Assembly (NCBI RefSeq): GCF_963678845.1
Contig: NZ_OY787464.1
Span: forward strand, 1,426,001-1,490,000
Direction: 5' to 3'
Length of the DNA: 64,000 bases
Origin: an uncultured Bacteroides sp.
GTDB lineage: Bacteria > Bacteroidota > Bacteroidia > Bacteroidales > Bacteroidaceae
In this document: piece by piece, positions 1-7,868 of the stretch
Numbering within the stretch: the first letter of the stretch is position 1
How the letters are laid out: each line of letters begins with the position of its first letter
Position numbers and translations under genes: made by a program
Notes under the pieces: model-generated
Told to the model about the DNA's origin: nothing
Seen by the model: the letters and a program-made list of their open reading frames with translations, nothing else
Database searches by the model: none

Positions 1-81
1 CTCTTTTAAAATTCATTTTATAAAAAATTATTATTATGTTTACAGTCTATTAGTTGTTTAATATTATAAAGACCATAAAGA

Positions 82-1176
82 ATGACAAACGACAAATTTG
101 TATGTATAGCTGTACTTCTTTTTTCTCTGCTGCTCGCCGCTGCATTGGAAACAATCGTTTTGGTAATCACCCAGACATCACGCAGCCACTCAAAACTAAA
201 ACTCGCCGGAGCCTCTTTCTTTCCAATATCATTATTTGTCTTTTCTATTTGCATACTAGCCTATTCAAACACAGCATCACAATACGCCATTTCAAATAAT
301 CTTCCTTCCGCAAAAGAATTATTGAGACTGCTAACAGGGAATTTGCTACTTCTGGGTGTTGGCATTAAAGATGACATTTCAGGCATACGCAAAAGATACA
401 AAATATTATTTCAGTTTATAGCTGCAGCAATAATGGTTTGGAGCGGATTGTACATTAATAATCTTTACGGACTATTCAACATCAGAAACCTTGCTCCATG
501 GGCTGGAATTCCTTTTACCATACTATTGAGCATCGTCATTATGAACATCATCAAAATAATCGACATAGCCGACGGACTGGCATCAGGCTTGTTGGGTGTA
601 GCATGTGTATCGTTAGGTATCTTATTCCTGGTAAAAGGCATGCTATTTTATTCACTTATTTGTACCATTCTATCAGGAATTCTTGTTCCATTCTTCTATT
701 ATAACGTATTCAATACTTCACACAAGGTCTTTATTGGAAGTACAGGTTCACTCACTCTGGGATTCATGATATCCTATCTGGCAATACACTTCGCCATGAA
801 TATCCCTAATAGTTACGCTTCTTTTCGTTCGCCCTTTATTATTGTATTGTCAATCCTCTTCATCCCTCTGTTTGATGGGCTAAGAGTAATACTAGTGCGT
901 GCCTACAGGGGTAGACCCTTTTTCCAACCGGACAGAAGACACATTCACCACAAACTGATAGATGCAGGTATTTCTCACTCCATGGCAATGGTCAGCCTCA
1001 TAATTTGCACCAGTCTTATGATTGTACTCAATGTTTTTCTTTCAAACAAGGTAAATGTCAACATACTTTTAGCAATTGATATTTTATTTTGGCTGGAGCT
1101 AGTTTTAGTGCTGGATATAAAGCTTAAAGGCCTAATAAAAAAAATTAAGTTAACTAACGCAACTTTTTTTAGTTAA
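82..1176 (+). CDS. MraY/WecA-family undecaprenyl-phosphate sugar-1-phosphate transferase, atypical active site
   Basis: A polytopic membrane protein of 364 residues. The family moves a sugar-1-phosphate from a UDP-sugar to undecaprenyl phosphate and starts lipid-linked glycan assembly. Seen: many hydrophobic segments, the first catalytic Asp pair in GIKDD (D97, D98), a DIADGLASG segment (D161, D164) like the family's DGxDGLAG loop, and the C-terminal RRHIHHKL histidine motif (H287, H289, H290). Two usual residues differ. The GDxGS motif reads FIGSTGS, with Ser220 where the family has an essential Asp, and the Asn before the DGLA loop reads Lys. It may be an inactive or specialised paralogue. 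The family assignment is firm; activity is doubtful. It is followed by its own small-gene promoter, so it probably ends a transcript. Confidence 0.85.
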   Translation: MTNDKFVCIAVLLFSLLLAAALETIVLVITQTSRSHSKLKLAGASFFPISLFVFSICILAYSNTASQYAISNNLPSAKELLRLLTGNLLLLGVGIKDDISGIRKRYKILFQFIAAAIMVWSGLYINNLYGLFNIRNLAPWAGIPFTILLSIVIMNIIKIIDIADGLASGLLGVACVSLGILFLVKGMLFYSLICTILSGILVPFFYYNVFNTSHKVFIGSTGSLTLGFMISYLAIHFAMNIPNSYASFRSPFIIVLSILFIPLFDGLRVILVRAYRGRPFFQPDRRHIHHKLIDAGISHSMAMVSLIICTSLMIVLNVFLSNKVNVNILLAIDILFWLELVLVLDIKLKGLIKKIKLTNATFFS

Positions 1177-1222
1177 TAGATCTTCTCCTGTTTTATAAAT
1201 CATGTTAAACAGCTATATTTTC

Positions 1223-1253
1223 TTGCCTAAGAGAAAAAACGATTCTACCTTTG
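1223..1253 (+). promoter_or_regulatory. Bacteroides-type promoter for the small membrane protein
   Basis: TACCTTTG at 1246-1253 matches the Bacteroides -7 box TAnnTTTG. TTG at 1223-1225 lies 20 bases upstream as a -33 element. Transcription would begin near 1260. That excludes the TTG start at 1251 and supports the ATG at 1293. Confidence 0.6.
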
Positions 1254-1292
1254 CACACTTATAATAGACTATATTACAACTTATTACATACA

Positions 1293-1448
1293 ATGACAAA
1301 GTTTAAGAAGTGGATTTACAGATACGACAACAACGGATTTATCAACAAGGAACACGAAAAATTAGAGAAGTATTTTATGTTTGGAGCAGCTACAATTATA
1401 GGAGTTTCTCTTATTGCTCTAGTCACATGGGTCATTATTGAAGAATAA
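1293..1448 (+). CDS. Small single-pass membrane protein, 51 residues
   Basis: A short basic and charged N-terminus (MTKFKKWIYRYDNN) is followed by about 20 hydrophobic residues (FGAATIIGVSLIALVTWVII), the pattern of a single membrane helix with an N-in tail. No family is recognised. The ATG at 1293 is chosen over an in-frame TTG at 1251 because a good promoter overlaps the TTG. It follows the transferase gene by about 115 bp with its own promoter. Function unknown. Confidence 0.55.
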   Translation: MTKFKKWIYRYDNNGFINKEHEKLEKYFMFGAATIIGVSLIALVTWVIIEE

Positions 1449-1507
1449 ATTATCTCTGCAATTGTTGCCTGCCATCACTTATTCTTTTGTATGTTTTTTC
1501 TAAATTT

Positions 1508-1640
1508 CTTTTTAACGCTTCACTACATCTCTACGCTTTACGCTACGAATATGAGGCCGATCCTGCTGGTGTTCACTCGGCTTTACCATCGTTAGTAGTG
1601 CTTTAGAGCAGGTAGCTTTGCTTCGCTCGCTCAACTTTCT
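1508..1640 (-). repeat. Repeat R1, degenerate partial copy (tail to the right)
   Basis: Carries only the tail-side half of the family: TTTAACGCT, then the conserved CGAATATGAGGCCG core and GCTTTGCTTCGCTCGCT. The covarying head hairpin is missing. It faces R2 with the AbiJ-like gene and a DUF4248 remnant between them. From 1641 to 1800 nothing else is recognisable. Confidence 0.6.
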
Positions 1641-1809
1641 TACTTAGAAACACTTCGGACACACTCTGTATCTGGTGCAAATGCATGTTCTAAGGAAGAA
1701 TAAAGAAGGCGATGCCAAATAAAGCAAGGTAAAATTGCGTAAGTAGTAGCAAAAACTGTAAAACAGAACCATCCCTCCACAAAAGGAGCAGTTTTCTCTC
1801 TAAAAGGAA

Positions 1810-1900
1810 AATACCGGGTACACATACCAGGATTATAAAACAGCTTCAAGTTCGCCTTTCCATAAGCCTTCACCCGAAATTCAGAAATATTTCCTTCCAT
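1810..1900 (-). pseudogene. DUF4248 gene remnant (first ~30 codons)
   Basis: The first residues on the minus strand, from ATG at 1898-1900, include EFRVKAYGKANLKLFYNP and end in MCTR. They closely match the N-terminus of the intact DUF4248 protein at 43397-43627 (EFRVKACGKAELAMLYNP, MCTR). After MCTR the similarity stops abruptly and the frame runs into unrelated sequence, so about two thirds of the gene is gone. DUF4248 proteins are small, of unknown function, and common near Bacteroides capsule and phage-like regions. Confidence 0.6.
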
Positions 1901-1981
1901 AAAATTAACATTAATTTCTTAGTAAATACACTAAAAAACGAAATAAAATAACATATCATATAAATAAAAACAACTATTAAG

Positions 1982-2117
1982 TAACTATTTTGTAGCATCT
2001 AGAGGCAAAAACACGAACTTCTATCTTTATAAATTTGATTTACAATACAAAATAGTTAAATTTTGCACAATTTTAGTTAATTACCGCAGTAGTTAACTAA
2101 ATTTAATCATATATTTG
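1982..2117 (+). promoter_or_regulatory. Promoter region with 13-bp inverted repeat and TAGTTAA repeats
   Basis: A perfect 13-bp inverted repeat (TAACTATTTTGTA at 1982-1994, complement at 2046-2058) is followed by TAGTTAA at 2053, 2074 and 2090, the last inside the palindrome TAGTTAACTA. TATATTTG at 2110-2117 matches the Bacteroides -7 box, 45 bp before the AbiJ-like gene. The arrangement suggests a repressor site controlling that gene. Which protein binds is unknown. Confidence 0.4.
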
Positions 2118-2161
2118 TGTAGACTTTAGTCTAAAAAAATACTACTATTATAAATTACATC

Positions 2162-2686
2162 ATGAGCAATTTTTCTGAAAGAAATGGGTATATTATTCCA
2201 AGAAGAATATACCTCCGGGAAAAAATAACTCCGGAATTAACAACTGCCATATGCAATAGCATAGATCTTTTGCAAGGCAGAAACTACGTGTTATTTTATA
2301 ACTTAGAGAAAAACATGTGGTACAAAGTTTTCAACAGGCGTTTAAAGGATTTTGGGAATATCACAAAAGAATTCCATACTGTTTCCCTTGAGTATATTGA
2401 AAGTCCGAACAATTTATGGTATGAAAAATTCGATTACATTGAAAAGATCATAGCCTATCTCAAAGAACAAAATGAAAAAGAGTATCTCTGGTTTACCAAT
2501 CAACTAAATGCCTGTTTCAAAGCTCATAACTTTGTCTACCGCATTGTCAATGAGCAAATAATAGAAACAAATCCATTGGAAGAAGATAAGCCAAAACCGC
2601 CACTCCTTATCGCCCCCATAAAGAGAACCCCGGTACAAAACATCAAAGCCTCACTAAGAATGTTATTCCAAATCCTTCCATTCTAA
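2162..2686 (+). CDS. AbiJ-NTD4-like protein, lacks a recognisable effector domain
   Basis: 174 residues. The opening FSERNGYIIPRRIYLREKI followed by ITPELTTAICNSIDLL resembles the AbiJ N-terminal domain 4 family, which is found at the N-terminus of proteins linked to abortive phage infection (F-S-E-R, then an acidic and hydrophobic helix). Relatives as I know them often carry a further C-terminal effector part. Here the protein ends after a proline- and lysine-rich tail with no recognisable catalytic motif. It may be truncated, or a stand-alone sensor. It lies between repeats R1 and R2 and has a promoter with inverted repeats upstream. The family call is moderate and the function inferred. 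Confidence 0.5.
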   Translation: MSNFSERNGYIIPRRIYLREKITPELTTAICNSIDLLQGRNYVLFYNLEKNMWYKVFNRRLKDFGNITKEFHTVSLEYIESPNNLWYEKFDYIEKIIAYLKEQNEKEYLWFTNQLNACFKAHNFVYRIVNEQIIETNPLEEDKPKPPLLIAPIKRTPVQNIKASLRMLFQILPF

Positions 2687-2702
2687 AATCACCAATATCT
2701 AA

Positions 2703-2738
2703 GGCGGCAGCAAGTTTCAAATTCAAACCCTGCCGCCC
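2703..2738 (+). terminator. Hairpin after the AbiJ-like gene
   Basis: GGCGGCAG and CTGCCGCC can pair as an 8-bp GC stem over a loop of about 18 bases, starting 16 bases after the stop codon. No T-run follows, so it may be a 3'-end hairpin rather than a classical intrinsic terminator. Confidence 0.4.
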
Positions 2739-2739
2739 C

Positions 2740-3160
2740 AGGAATCACCAAGCAAAGGCGAAGCCAAGCGTTCCTCCCCCAACAGCAACGGCGAAGGCGA
2801 AGCCAAGCACAACAGCCGAGCGAAGCAAAGGCTAACTAGTCCAAAGCACAACCAACGATGGCAAAGCCGAGTAAACAAAAAGCGAGCGAAGAAAAGCTTA
2901 ACCATTCCCAAAAACTGCACAAAGTGCAGCCGAGCAAAGCAAAGGCAATCCCCAGCCGCCAAACACCACCAAAGCAGAAAAATCCAAAGACCGACCTCAT
3001 ATTCGTAGCGTTAAACAGAGTGAAATGGTGGAGCGTAAAAAAGAAAATGCTGTTTTGAGCGAAGCGAGTTTCATTTTTTTTAGCGGAACCATTTCACGGA
3101 GTAGCAGAGAATATGCAGTCTTGACCTTTTTGTTCTTTTCCGTCAAGGGAAAAGAACAAA
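2740..3160 (+). repeat. Repeat R2, full copy, head at right abutting the GH28 gene
   Basis: Tail of GCGAAGCC/GAGCGAAGC units at 2757-2990, then GACCGACCTCAT. Long hairpin: CATATTC 2998-3004 with GAATATG 3109-3115, and GTGAAATGGT 3020-3029 with ACCATTTCAC 3088-3097. That second stem differs from R6 at one pair, changed on both arms. Head: CTTGAC upstream, then a 12-bp stem TTGTTCTTTTCC/GGAAAAGAACAA over the loop GTCAAG. The head ends at 3160 and the GH28 stop codon is 3161-3163. Confidence 0.85.
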
Positions 3161-4531
3161 TTAATAAACATCCAACGATATTCTCTTCAAGCTCTCTTCA
3201 GGTTCTTTCGGAACTGGTATGTTATTGATTGATGAATTTTCGAAAGTCACATCGCGTGTATTAAACAGATAGTACCCGTTTTTAGCACGCTTCACATGGA
3301 AGTTGCTCACCTTAATATCGTGTATTTCCGCACCTTTCAAGCCGTCAATATAAACAGCATAGTTATCAGCAACATTTGCCTTCACATCACTTATTTCAAA
3401 ATGTTCATAGGTTGAAGGAAAGTTCCCTCCTCTAAATCCGAAGTAATTCGTTTCAAACCTTAGAATGGCTCCTTTTACCCGCTCCACAGTTATATGATCC
3501 ACAAACACATTTCGTATATACCCACCACGGTCTTTGTTCGACTTAAAATAGATGGCATTCTTCACCGTCCCTATCTTTATCCCGCTCATATATACATTCT
3601 CCACTCCGCCAGACATCTCACTGCCTATGCAAAGGCCGTTACATTCCGAATTGAATATACAGTTGCGTATCACAATGTTTTTCGAGGAACGTCCTATTTC
3701 TCTTCCATCCCTGTCACGACCAGACTTTATGGCCACGGCATCATCACCAGTCCTGAATGTACAATTTTCAATCAGTACGTTCGTTGTCGATTCAGGGTCG
3801 CAACCATCATTATTCGGGAAATGACTGTCAATAGTCACACCTCTCACAATTACATTGTCGCAATACACCGGGTGAATAGTCCAGAAAGGAGAATTCTTAA
3901 CGATAACCCCGTCAACCAGAATCCTCGAACATCCCAGAAACTGGATACAGGAAGGACGCAATAAAGTACCCTCTCCAAATATCCGTTTCTGCACAGGAAT
4001 CATTTTGCTGCCCATTTCTCTGAGGCGGTCACGGTCTTTTATCTCTTTCTCGCTCCATGCAGCAAATTCCAGTCCGCCTTGCGCATCGATAACACCTTTT
4101 CCTGTAATAGCTATGTTATTGGCATGATACGCATAAATCATAGGTGAATGACCGTATAGTTCCGTACCCTCCCAACGTGTCAGCACCACCGGCAGATAGT
4201 CGGCAGCCTTTCCGCTGAACAGCAGACAAGCCCCCTCTTCCAGATGCAGGTTCACATCCGGCTTCAGCACAATCGAACCATTTATCTTATATGTACCTTT
4301 TTCAACTACCACCTTTCCGCCTCCGCTCCGCGAACAGGAATCTATAAACTGTTGCAGCTGCCTGCAAACATTACTATCTCCACGGCATACAAATTTCATG
4401 CTTCTTTCCGGGAAAGATGTCTTTGCAATATTTTCAATAATTCTTTCCGGCACTGTAAGTTGCTTCGGAGCTTTAACACAAGCTGTCATGCAAACAACAA
4501 GCAGTAATAAAGCATATTCTGAGATTTTCAT
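3161..4531 (-). CDS. GH28 (polygalacturonase-like) lipoprotein
   Basis: 456 residues with a lipoprotein signal (lipobox MTAC, Cys18), so probably attached to a membrane surface. The right-handed beta-helix family GH28 hydrolyses pectic backbones. Seen: NNDGCDPES (Asp242) and TGDDAVAIKSG (Asp263, Asp264), the three catalytic acids. The usual GHG motif reads CNG (Asn298 for His), and the RxK motif reads YFK (Tyr328 for Arg, Lys330 kept). Such changes occur in GH28 members that are not plain polygalacturonases, for example rhamnogalacturonan-active ones, so substrate is uncertain. It is the last gene of the SusC-SusD-GH43-GH28 operon. Its stop codon touches repeat R2. Confidence 0.85.
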   Translation of the reverse strand: MKISEYALLLLVVCMTACVKAPKQLTVPERIIENIAKTSFPERSMKFVCRGDSNVCRQLQQFIDSCSRSGGGKVVVEKGTYKINGSIVLKPDVNLHLEEGACLLFSGKAADYLPVVLTRWEGTELYGHSPMIYAYHANNIAITGKGVIDAQGGLEFAAWSEKEIKDRDRLREMGSKMIPVQKRIFGEGTLLRPSCIQFLGCSRILVDGVIVKNSPFWTIHPVYCDNVIVRGVTIDSHFPNNDGCDPESTTNVLIENCTFRTGDDAVAIKSGRDRDGREIGRSSKNIVIRNCIFNSECNGLCIGSEMSGGVENVYMSGIKIGTVKNAIYFKSNKDRGGYIRNVFVDHITVERVKGAILRFETNYFGFRGGNFPSTYEHFEISDVKANVADNYAVYIDGLKGAEIHDIKVSNFHVKRAKNGYYLFNTRDVTFENSSINNIPVPKEPEESLKRISLDVY

Positions 4532-4562
4532 AAATTTATAAAACTAATTTATCAATATAACA

Positions 4563-6131
4563 TTATTGTTTTTTACATGTAGGACCATCGTGCCGGTAAT
4601 CAAACCAATTAAACGCAGTTTTTCCTTTATCGGACAAGGTGTTATAACAATACAATCCCACACGTACTCCTTTCCAGTATCCGAATTTCATACTAAAAAC
4701 GTTCCCGTATAAATGGAAATGCTTATTATCCAGACTATAGGCAAACTGATAAGCATTATCTATGGCATTCAGTTGCAGATACAGGTAAATCTTTTTGCCG
4801 GAGGTTAATTTTAAAACCGGGGTCACCTGATTGTTACTTTCCTCGTAAATCCACTTTTCTCCGTTCAGCATGTAAATGCCCAATAACACATTTTCTTTTC
4901 CTATACAAGCAAGTCCGCAACGCTGTCCATCTTCCATTGCACTATAATCAAGTTCGGTTATCACCATCCCCATATACCCCATACTCTTCTGGGTAATCGT
5001 ATTTCTGGCAAGCATAAAATTCTCGGCTTTCAAGGCCTTCAGCGTAAGCATGCCTTTCTTATCGGTAAGCGACCATGCATCGTCAACGGGGTTGTGGTTA
5101 AATTGCCATTGAAGAGATAATACCGGTGAAGAAAAATCATCACTCGTCCGTGGAACCGTAACAGCAACCTTCTTTCCCACATTTGGTTTCTTCCATGTCT
5201 TAACGGGTTCACCTACTCCGTTGCCGTCAATGTCTACTCCCACAACCGGCCAGTTGTCCTTCCAGTACATCGGTTCCAGATGTACCACCCTTCCTATCGG
5301 GTTACAATGCTGGAAGTGAAAAAAGAACCATTCGCCCTGAGGCGTATCCACCATGGCTCCCTGATGCGGACCATTAACCGCCGTTGTACCTTGTTCCAGC
5401 ACCACTTTTCTCTCATACGGACCATAAATATTCTTTGATCGCAAAACAGTTTGCCATCCCTTCTCCACACCCCCTTCAGGGATGCTGATGTAATAATATC
5501 CGTTTAGCTTATGAATCTTTGTACCTTCAGCTACCGGACCGGTATAAACCACCTTGCCCTCATCAAGCAAACGTGTGCCATCCGCACTCATCTTATGAAT
5601 AATGATAGGTCCTGCACCGTGTTTACTGCGTCCCAGGTATGCCTGTCCGTCTTCATCCCAGAAAGGACACGGATCTTCCCACTTCTCAACATGCACCACA
5701 TTGATAAGCGGGCTCCACGGGCCGGCTGCATCTTTGGACTTTGTCATGAACAGTCCCTCTTTGGGGGTACAGAAAAATATCCGGAAATATCCGTCGTGAT
5801 ACCTGATTGAAGGAGCCCACGATCCACCGGCATACTGACTGTTGGTATCAAATCCGGGGAAGTCAAGTCGTTTATACACCTGAGAAATAAGCTTCCAGTT
5901 TACCATATCCTCTGATTCAAGCACCTGCATACCCATAAAATGGAAATCAGATGCCACCATGTAATACTTCCCGCCCACTCTAATCACATCAGGGTCGGAA
6001 TAGTCAGCATTCAGAATCGGATTGATGTATGTTCCGTTGCCCTGATCGCCCCATCGGTTGGAGCAATCCTGGGCAAACAGAACATCTGTTTTAACTATGA
6101 AACACAGAATAATTAACAGATATTTTCTCAT
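4563..6131 (-). CDS. GH43 glycosidase (beta-xylosidase/alpha-arabinofuranosidase type)
   Basis: About 522 residues with a Sec signal peptide ending near LFAQ. GH43 enzymes are inverting, five-bladed beta-propeller hydrolases of arabinose- and xylose-containing side chains. The three acids are visible (numbered with one residue before the chosen start): Asp47 in YSDPDV (base), Asp154 in WEDPCPFWDEDG (pKa modulator) and Glu203 in VAEGTKIH (acid). The last 200 residues look like the beta-sandwich found at the C-terminus of many Bacteroides GH43 proteins. The ATG at 6129-6131 is preferred to an in-frame TTG just before it, and leaves 3 bases after the SusD stop, so the genes are co-transcribed. 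Exact linkage specificity cannot be read from the sequence. Confidence 0.88.
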   Translation of the reverse strand: MRKYLLIILCFIVKTDVLFAQDCSNRWGDQGNGTYINPILNADYSDPDVIRVGGKYYMVASDFHFMGMQVLESEDMVNWKLISQVYKRLDFPGFDTNSQYAGGSWAPSIRYHDGYFRIFFCTPKEGLFMTKSKDAAGPWSPLINVVHVEKWEDPCPFWDEDGQAYLGRSKHGAGPIIIHKMSADGTRLLDEGKVVYTGPVAEGTKIHKLNGYYYISIPEGGVEKGWQTVLRSKNIYGPYERKVVLEQGTTAVNGPHQGAMVDTPQGEWFFFHFQHCNPIGRVVHLEPMYWKDNWPVVGVDIDGNGVGEPVKTWKKPNVGKKVAVTVPRTSDDFSSPVLSLQWQFNHNPVDDAWSLTDKKGMLTLKALKAENFMLARNTITQKSMGYMGMVITELDYSAMEDGQRCGLACIGKENVLLGIYMLNGEKWIYEESNNQVTPVLKLTSGKKIYLYLQLNAIDNAYQFAYSLDNKHFHLYGNVFSMKFGYWKGVRVGLYCYNTLSDKGKTAFNWFDYRHDGPTCKKQ

Positions 6132-6134
6132 CAA

Positions 6135-7859
6135 TTAATATCCCGGGTTTTGTTGTACATTTGCCTGATTCAAATCAATAGCAGCCTGAGGTATCGGACG
6201 CAGAATCTTGTACTTACCGTCAGGTCCTTTCATATTAGCTTCCTGAATACCATCCTCATTATATTTGGTTGCATATTCAACCAGCTTATGTGTACGTTTA
6301 AGGTCGGTCCAGCGTACATATTCACCGGCTAATTCACGTGCACGTTCATCCAGAATAAAGTCAATGTTTACCTGTGATTTATCCACAGTCATCTGGGTGG
6401 TATATCCCGCACGGATGGTCCCCGGACGCTGACGAAGTTTGTTAATCATCTGAGCCGCTTTCTCTGTATCCCCCATTTGCAGATAAGCCTCTGCTGCAAT
6501 CAGATAAGCTTCACCTAAACGAGCCACCACCACATCGTGCATGCTACATGCCGTACTACGGTTGGCAATAGAAGCATCGGTATAGTCGTCAAACTTCTTG
6601 ATACAGGCATTACCATAATCCTGTGAACGACGGTCTTTGTACGTAGCAGGTTTCCCGTTCGAAGGAGCAATGCCACCATCGGCTATTGTTTTACTAACCA
6701 GGGTATTCTTCTTGATGCCATACGGATCATCAGCCTTCCATGCTGCAATATCAGCATCCGTAGCCCATGCCGGAGCATAGTAATAAACAATAGGCGAAGT
6801 AGTAGAAGCTGAATAGTAATCAAAATAAGCCTGATGGAACTCAAGCATAAAAGTCTGTTCCAGACGAGCATCACCACGGGTATACATTTGCTGTAACCTC
6901 AAAGATGGCGCAAAGTTTCCATCAATAGATTTATTTCTTGGCTTTTCAGATCCACCCAGATAAGAGCCGAACTGAGACTGCTGGTAAGAACCGTTTGATG
7001 AAGGATTTGAAACAGATGCAGCGCTAAACTGTATACTCCAGAAAATCTCGTTATTCTCTTCATTCGCTATATTGAATGCACTTTCAATGGAAAGAGACGG
7101 AGTTTCACTGTTTATAGCCTGCAACGCATATTTGGCTGCATTTTCAAAATCTGTACTCTGAGCCACTTTCTCTTCCTGTGCTTCATAACCGGTACCATCA
7201 AGCCATCCGCGGGTAAGGTAAGCTTTAGACAGATAAAAAGCAGCAGCACGTTTGTTGGCATGTCCCACACCCGATTTTGAACGATCCATCAAATGAGAAT
7301 CTGAGGATATAAGATAAGTAAATTCATCAATAATGAATTTATACATATTCGAAAGGCTTGCACGGGCATGACTCATTTCGGCATAATCAAACATCTTCGT
7401 ATTCAAAGCCACCGGTCCATACTGCTGAACAAGCTGAAAATAGTACCATGCACGTAAAAACCGTGCCTCGTCTATATATTGTAAGCGTACCCCCGAATCT
7501 GCCGTTTTATCACCATAAGCTATCACACTGTTGGCCAGTTGAATTCCCTTATAGCAATTCACATAGAAGTTTCTTATATTCCATTCATCGGCAGTAAAGG
7601 TATACTGACTTAAAACCACTCCCTGTGATTTTCCATCTGCATATAAATCGGTACCGGCCACAAACAATAGTGGTGATGAGTTATATAAACTGCGCAAAGA
7701 AGAATACGCACTGTTGGTTAAGCTGGCAAAACCGCCTGTAGTAGCATAGAACTGAGCTGATGCAACATTTGATCTGTTATCCTGATCAAGAAAATCAGAG
7801 CAACCGGTAAGAGTTGACAAGGCAAGTAAGCCTACTATAAAATATTTCTTTTTCATCAT
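6135..7859 (-). CDS. SusD/RagB-family outer-membrane nutrient-binding lipoprotein
   Basis: 574 residues. Lipoprotein signal with lipobox LTGC followed by SDFLDQDN, the usual start of mature SusD proteins. The helical TPR-like body and the C-terminal region with RELAGEYVRWTDLKRTHKL and a final LNQANVQQNPGY are typical of the family. SusD forms the lid on the SusC channel and captures the glycan at the cell surface. It lies 9 bp after SusC in the same direction, and the downstream GH43/GH28 pair suggests a pectic or arabinose/xylose-bearing glycan. Confidence 0.95.
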   Translation of the reverse strand: MMKKKYFIVGLLALSTLTGCSDFLDQDNRSNVASAQFYATTGGFASLTNSAYSSLRSLYNSSPLLFVAGTDLYADGKSQGVVLSQYTFTADEWNIRNFYVNCYKGIQLANSVIAYGDKTADSGVRLQYIDEARFLRAWYYFQLVQQYGPVALNTKMFDYAEMSHARASLSNMYKFIIDEFTYLISSDSHLMDRSKSGVGHANKRAAAFYLSKAYLTRGWLDGTGYEAQEEKVAQSTDFENAAKYALQAINSETPSLSIESAFNIANEENNEIFWSIQFSAASVSNPSSNGSYQQSQFGSYLGGSEKPRNKSIDGNFAPSLRLQQMYTRGDARLEQTFMLEFHQAYFDYYSASTTSPIVYYYAPAWATDADIAAWKADDPYGIKKNTLVSKTIADGGIAPSNGKPATYKDRRSQDYGNACIKKFDDYTDASIANRSTACSMHDVVVARLGEAYLIAAEAYLQMGDTEKAAQMINKLRQRPGTIRAGYTTQMTVDKSQVNIDFILDERARELAGEYVRWTDLKRTHKLVEYATKYNEDGIQEANMKGPDGKYKILRPIPQAAIDLNQANVQQNPGY

Positions 7860-7868
7860 TGTTACTTT

